A DNA stretch of 64,000 bases. Origin: Poriferisodalis sp965215815. Lineage in GTDB: Bacteria; Actinomycetota; Acidimicrobiia; Acidimicrobiales; Poriferisodalaceae. Below the pieces are notes generated by a model that ran no database searches, had not been told where the DNA came from, and saw only the letters and a list, made by a program, of their open reading frames with translations. The translations under genes were made by a program, and so were the position numbers. Each line of letters opens with the position of its first letter. Position 1 is the first letter of the stretch. Positions 61,434-64,000 of the stretch are shown here, piece after piece. The DNA lies in assembly GCF_965215815.1 (NCBI RefSeq), contig NZ_CBDCEO010000013.1, positions 1,984,001 to 2,048,000 on the forward strand, written 5' to 3'.

Positions 61434-62108
61434 TCAACCGACCGGCGGGACGGTGACCGGACGGTCGCCGAATTCGGGGCGCTCGGTGCGCGTCTTCTTC
61501 AGCTCCCAGAAGCCGTCCACGTCCATCATGGCGATCATGCCGTCCCACAGCTTCAGGGCTTCTTCGCCCTTGGGTGCCCGCGTGATGACCGGGCCGAAGA
61601 TGCCGACGCGCTCGCCGTCGCTGCGGTCCAGAGCGATGATCGGCGTGCCGACATCGGTGCCGACGAGCGCCAACCCTTCGTCCATGCGTGAGCGGATCTC
61701 GGCGTCCCACGACTCGTCCGTCGCGGCCTTCGCGTGCTCCGGATCGAACCCCAGCTCTTCGAGCGCCTTCGCGATGTCGAAGTCGCGGTCACCGTCGTGG
61801 TGGATGCGGCTCGCAAAATCCCAGTAGACACCGAACACGGCGTCGTCGCCCTCCGCGGCGCGGATCGACTCCATCACCCTCAACTGCCCGTGGGTGCCCA
61901 CGACCGCGTCGTAGTAGGGACTGTCGGTCGGAGGATTGTTCTTGAAGAGCAGGCTGATCGGCTGCCATTTCACGTTCAGGTTGCGCTCGGAGGCGACTTC
62001 GTCGACGACCCACCTGGCCGTCACCCAGCACCAAGGTCAGATGGGGTCCACCCAGAACTCGATGTCGTTGGACGCGGTCGTCGCGTCAGTGCCCGTATCA
62101 GTTGCCAT
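61434..62108 (-). CDS. Mycothiol-dependent nitroreductase-like (Rv2466c family), candidate selenoprotein
   Basis: From ATG 62108 the frame encodes MATDTGTDATTASNDIEFWV then DPI, then TGA (62037-62039, codon 24), then PWCWVTARWVVDEVASERN and an intact protein to 61434 (224 codons in all). Family members such as Rv2466c read DPLCPWCW here; the first cysteine is the nucleophile of a DsbA-like CxxC site. Here TGA replaces it, giving U-P-W-C. The rest fits the family (MDEGLALVGTDVGTPIIALD; FGPVITRAPKGEEALKLWDG; FWELKKTRTERPEFGDRPV). No other stop occurs. A hairpin cgac-gaa-gtcg lies 33-43 nt after the TGA. Selenocysteine is inferred; the alternative is a Cys-to-stop mutation. Callers would start at GTG 62024 and lose the active site. 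Confidence 0.75.
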
Positions 62109-62260
62109 GAGCGCAATCTATCTGTGGCGTGCGACTCGCGTCCCCGGCTGTCCAGCTCAGCATCGGTCGCTGGTCATTGTGGTCGACCACAGCGTCTGAC
62201 GAATCGGAAAGCGCACCTCAAGGCCGACTTTCACTCTGGCGCCGTTCGCGAGGTGTACGA

Positions 62261-62289
62261 TTGACGTACGCCGTCAATACTGGCAGGAT
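62261..62289 (+). promoter_or_regulatory. Promoter/operator of the higBA module
   Basis: ttgacg (62261-62266) is followed 17 bp later by caggat (62284-62289), a sigma-70-like -35/-10 pair. The -35 is part of a palindrome, ttgacg-tacgc-cgtcaa (62261-62277), a plausible HigA operator. The predicted start lies about 62296, next to the GTG at 62298, so the transcript may be leaderless. Confidence 0.5.
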
Positions 62290-62297
62290 GCGGAACA

Positions 62298-62579
62298 GTG
62301 ATCCTCGGCTACAAGAACAAGAGGACTGAGATGTTTGCCAATGGGGTGTTTGTTCCAGCGTTTCAGGGATTCGAACAGCAGGCAGCGAAGAGGCTGGCGA
62401 TTCTGAATGCGGCACCCTCGCTGGAAACTCTGAGAGCGTTGCCGAGCAACCGACTCGAAGCCCTCAAGGGCGACAGAAGGGGTCGGCACTCCATCCGGGT
62501 CAACCGGCGGTGGCGGGTCTGCTTCGTTTGGGCGGAAGGGCAGGGGCCCGGCGATGTCGAGATCGTGGACTCTCACTAG
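62298..62579 (+). CDS. higB: HigB-like toxin of the RelE superfamily
   Basis: A 93-residue protein from GTG 62298. ILGYKNKRTEMFANGVFVPA is the family start (compare IKSFxHKGLExFFETG). LEALKGDRRGRHSIRVNRRW followed by RVCFVWAEG is the sheet and basic surface that cuts ribosome-bound mRNA in HigB. A C-terminal VEIVDSH completes the fold. Length is standard. The XRE-type antitoxin follows after 18 bp, the toxin-first order typical of higBA. A palindrome in the promoter fits autoregulation. Confidence 0.82.
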   Translation: MILGYKNKRTEMFANGVFVPAFQGFEQQAAKRLAILNAAPSLETLRALPSNRLEALKGDRRGRHSIRVNRRWRVCFVWAEGQGPGDVEIVDSH

Positions 62580-62597
62580 AAAAAGGGAGGTTCGGAG

Positions 62598-62888
62598 ATG
62601 TTGCGACGAGTCGTTCACCCAGGAGAGGTGCTCAAGAGCGAGTTGGAGGAGTTTGGGATCACGCCCACTGAGTTCGCTCGCCAGATTTCCGTGCCGCCCA
62701 ATCGCGTGTCTCAGATCATCGCTGGCAAGAGGTCGATCACCGGGGACACCGCATTGCGCCTTGGGCACTGGTTCGGCGTGGAGTCTCAGTTTTGGATGAA
62801 TCTGCAAACGCAGTTCGATCTGGCGGTTGCCGGCCAGGAGATCGGCGAGACAGTGAAAGCTCTGCCGACTGCACGCCAACCCGTCTGA
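62598..62888 (+). CDS. higA: HigA-like antitoxin (XRE family)
   Basis: A 96-residue protein with a aaaagggaggttcgg ribosome site. HPGEVLKSELEEFGITPTEF followed by ARQISVPPNRVSQIIAGKRS is the HigA/VapI helix-turn-helix. ITGDTALRLGHWFGVESQFW then MNLQTQFDLAVA is the conserved second half of the family. HigA neutralises HigB and represses the operon. It is intact and in the normal second position. Confidence 0.88.
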   Translation: MLRRVVHPGEVLKSELEEFGITPTEFARQISVPPNRVSQIIAGKRSITGDTALRLGHWFGVESQFWMNLQTQFDLAVAGQEIGETVKALPTARQPV

Positions 62889-62942
62889 CAAGCAACCTCC
62901 AGGGCTGGCTGGGGTAAGCGGGGCACAAATGTTGGCGCTGCT

Positions 62943-64000
62943 CTACAGCGGGGTGCCGTCGGGCTGCAGGTAGTCGCGGCTGATGTGGCCTTCGTCGCAG
63001 AGCGCCTGCCACTCGGCGTCGTCGAGGCTCAGGATGTGCCGGAAGACGTACTCGTTGGCGTCGCCCAGGATGCCGATCGGCCTCCACGGCATCTCAGGGC
63101 CGTCCCAGCCCCACTGCCGCCCCGGAAAGCTGTGCCAGCCCTGCTCGACCGAACCGTTCTGGCGGAACCAGCAGCGGTCCGCCATCTGCGGATCGGCCCG
63201 CAATTGCGACTCTCGCAGCACCGGCCCAGCCGGCACCCCCGCCTGCTGGCACTGACGAAATACCTCAGCAGAGGTGCGCTGCTGCGTCCAGGCGCTGACG
63301 CGAGCGTCGATCTCGTCGTGGTGCGCCATGCGGCCTTCGAGCGTCGCGAACCCCTCATCGTCTCCAAGCGCCGGTGCGCCGTCCGGTCGGTGCCGGTCGA
63401 GCAGATCGGTGAGCGCCTGCCAGTCGGCGTCGTTCTCGCATGCGATGACTGCCCACTCATCGTCCTGGTCCGGACGGGCGGGGTCCACAGCGCAGCGGTA
63501 GCAACCCTGGGGTGCACGTGCGACGGACCGATTTCCCAGCGGATGATGACGGGTTCCGTTGGCCGCAGCGTCGATGAAGTACTCGCCGATGTGCTGCATC
63601 ACGTTTTCCGATTGGGAGAACTCGATGAGTTCGCCGACGCCTGTTCCGCCTTCCCCGTCGGCGCCGTCCCGTCGGGCCAGCACTGCCAGCACAGCGAAAG
63701 CAGCCGTTGCAGCGCTGGCGGGATCCATGTGGAAGACCGACGTCAGGCTCGTGGGGTCGTCGTCGGCGTAGCCGCGCAGTCCGGTCAGCCCGCACATGGC
63801 CTCGAAGTTGGCGCCGAAGCCCAGCCAATCGGCCGACGGGCCGTCGAGACCCATGGGCGGCATCCGCGCCATGATCGCCCGCGGGTTTGCTGCGTGAACC
63901 GTCTCCCAGTCCATGCCTAGCTTCGCCAGCACGCCGATGGAGTTGTTCTCCACGATCACGTCGACGTGATCCAGCAGCCGCCGCAGCGTCTCGCGGCCCA
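62943..64000 (-). CDS. CaiB/BaiF CoA-transferase (cut by the right edge)
   Basis: The reading frame enters from the right edge and ends at 62943, giving at least 350 residues of a class III CoA-transferase. IVENNSIGVLAKLGMDWETV and HAANPRAIMARMPPMGLDGP are the early strands, FHMDPASAATAAFAVLAVLA matches the active-site D region (x-x-D-P-x-x-A), and QQAGVPAGPVLRESQLRADP is the usual C-terminal loop. The N-terminal portion lies beyond 64000. Its substrate cannot be inferred. It converges with the higBA module. Confidence 0.85.
   Translation of the reverse strand, partial: GRETLRRLLDHVDVIVENNSIGVLAKLGMDWETVHAANPRAIMARMPPMGLDGPSADWLGFGANFEAMCGLTGLRGYADDDPTSLTSVFHMDPASAATAAFAVLAVLARRDGADGEGGTGVGELIEFSQSENVMQHIGEYFIDAAANGTRHHPLGNRSVARAPQGCYRCAVDPARPDQDDEWAVIACENDADWQALTDLLDRHRPDGAPALGDDEGFATLEGRMAHHDEIDARVSAWTQQRTSAEVFRQCQQAGVPAGPVLRESQLRADPQMADRCWFRQNGSVEQGWHSFPGRQWGWDGPEMPWRPIGILGDANEYVFRHILSLDDAEWQALCDEGHISRDYLQPDGTPL

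Noticed and set aside
25489..62108. Alternative genetic code or general stop-codon readthrough
   Set aside because: In-frame TAG (VapB-like, EamA-like), TAA (lipoprotein) and TGA (nitroreductase-like) were all seen. Three different stops in otherwise decayed or partnerless genes indicate ordinary pseudogenes. Only the TGA falls at a catalytic cysteine in an intact gene, so only that one is proposed as recoded.

Overview
This is about 64 kb of high-GC DNA from a soil- or water-type actinobacterium, most probably of the Acidimicrobiia or a near relative. That placement is an inference. It rests on the GC-rich codon use, frequent GTG starts, two F420/luciferase-type monooxygenases, a mycothiol-dependent nitroreductase homologue (mycothiol is an actinobacterial thiol), cell-wall-binding repeat 2 domains and many CaiB/BaiF CoA-transferases and enoyl-CoA hydratases. 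No rRNA, tRNA or CRISPR array was recognised.

Layout. 1-2.9 kb: toxin-antitoxin debris (partial HicB-like gene, truncated RelE-like copy), an AAA/DUF4143 ATPase, and an intact XRE/RelE-like pair. 3-4.8 kb: an isocitrate/isopropylmalate dehydrogenase homologue and a membrane protein. 4.9-16.1 kb: a complete form I aerobic CO dehydrogenase locus. coxM-coxS-coxL, an XdhC protein with a YHS domain, coxG and five consecutive tiny single-span membrane proteins run on the plus strand. A second XdhC/CoxF-like gene, coxD, coxE and two small conserved genes converge on them from the minus strand. CoxL carries the form I active-site motif AYRCSFR, so this cell probably oxidises CO to feed its respiratory chain. 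16.3-23.6 kb: a retropepsin-like protein, two MFS transporters, an alcohol dehydrogenase, an SDR and an epoxide-hydrolase-like enzyme. 23.7-30.7 kb: antitoxin-like genes, a predicted PD-(D/E)XK nuclease, a second AAA/DUF4143 ATPase with four phased 23-bp operator-like repeats, and two enoyl-CoA hydratase paralogues, one with a clean in-frame deletion. 30.8-36 kb: a double carboxymuconolactone-decarboxylase protein, a dodecin and a divergent dodecin-Usp fusion, a double CaiB protein, then gene debris. 36-40.3 kb: a 1408-residue secreted protein joining FN3, PEP-utilising and pyruvate-phosphate-dikinase-like ATP-binding domains to three cell-wall-binding repeats. 40.3-50 kb: hydrolases, a purine/uracil-type permease, an N-acyl-D-amino-acid deacylase-like enzyme, and an enoyl-CoA hydratase/CaiB/enoyl-CoA hydratase operon. 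50.1-59.7 kb: an antitoxin/Fic-Doc pair, two identical IS1182-type insertion sequences in direct orientation bracketing about 4.1 kb, a roughly 100-bp MITE-like element and an IS630 element, nested on shared CTAG sites. 59.7-64 kb: a broken lipoprotein gene, an amidohydrolase, the nitroreductase homologue, a higBA module and a CaiB gene cut by the window edge.

Two things stand out. First, the mycothiol-dependent nitroreductase homologue (61434-62108, minus) has an in-frame TGA exactly where the nucleophilic cysteine of its CPWC motif belongs (U-P-W-C), and the rest of the gene is intact. This is a strong candidate selenoprotein that a normal gene caller would truncate. Second, the five-gene run of small membrane proteins directly behind coxG looks like an undescribed membrane module of the CO dehydrogenase system.

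Many genes are broken (in-frame TAG, TAA, deletions, chimeric debris), especially near mobile elements and toxin-antitoxin genes, so this is an actively rearranging accessory region around a few stable catabolic operons.
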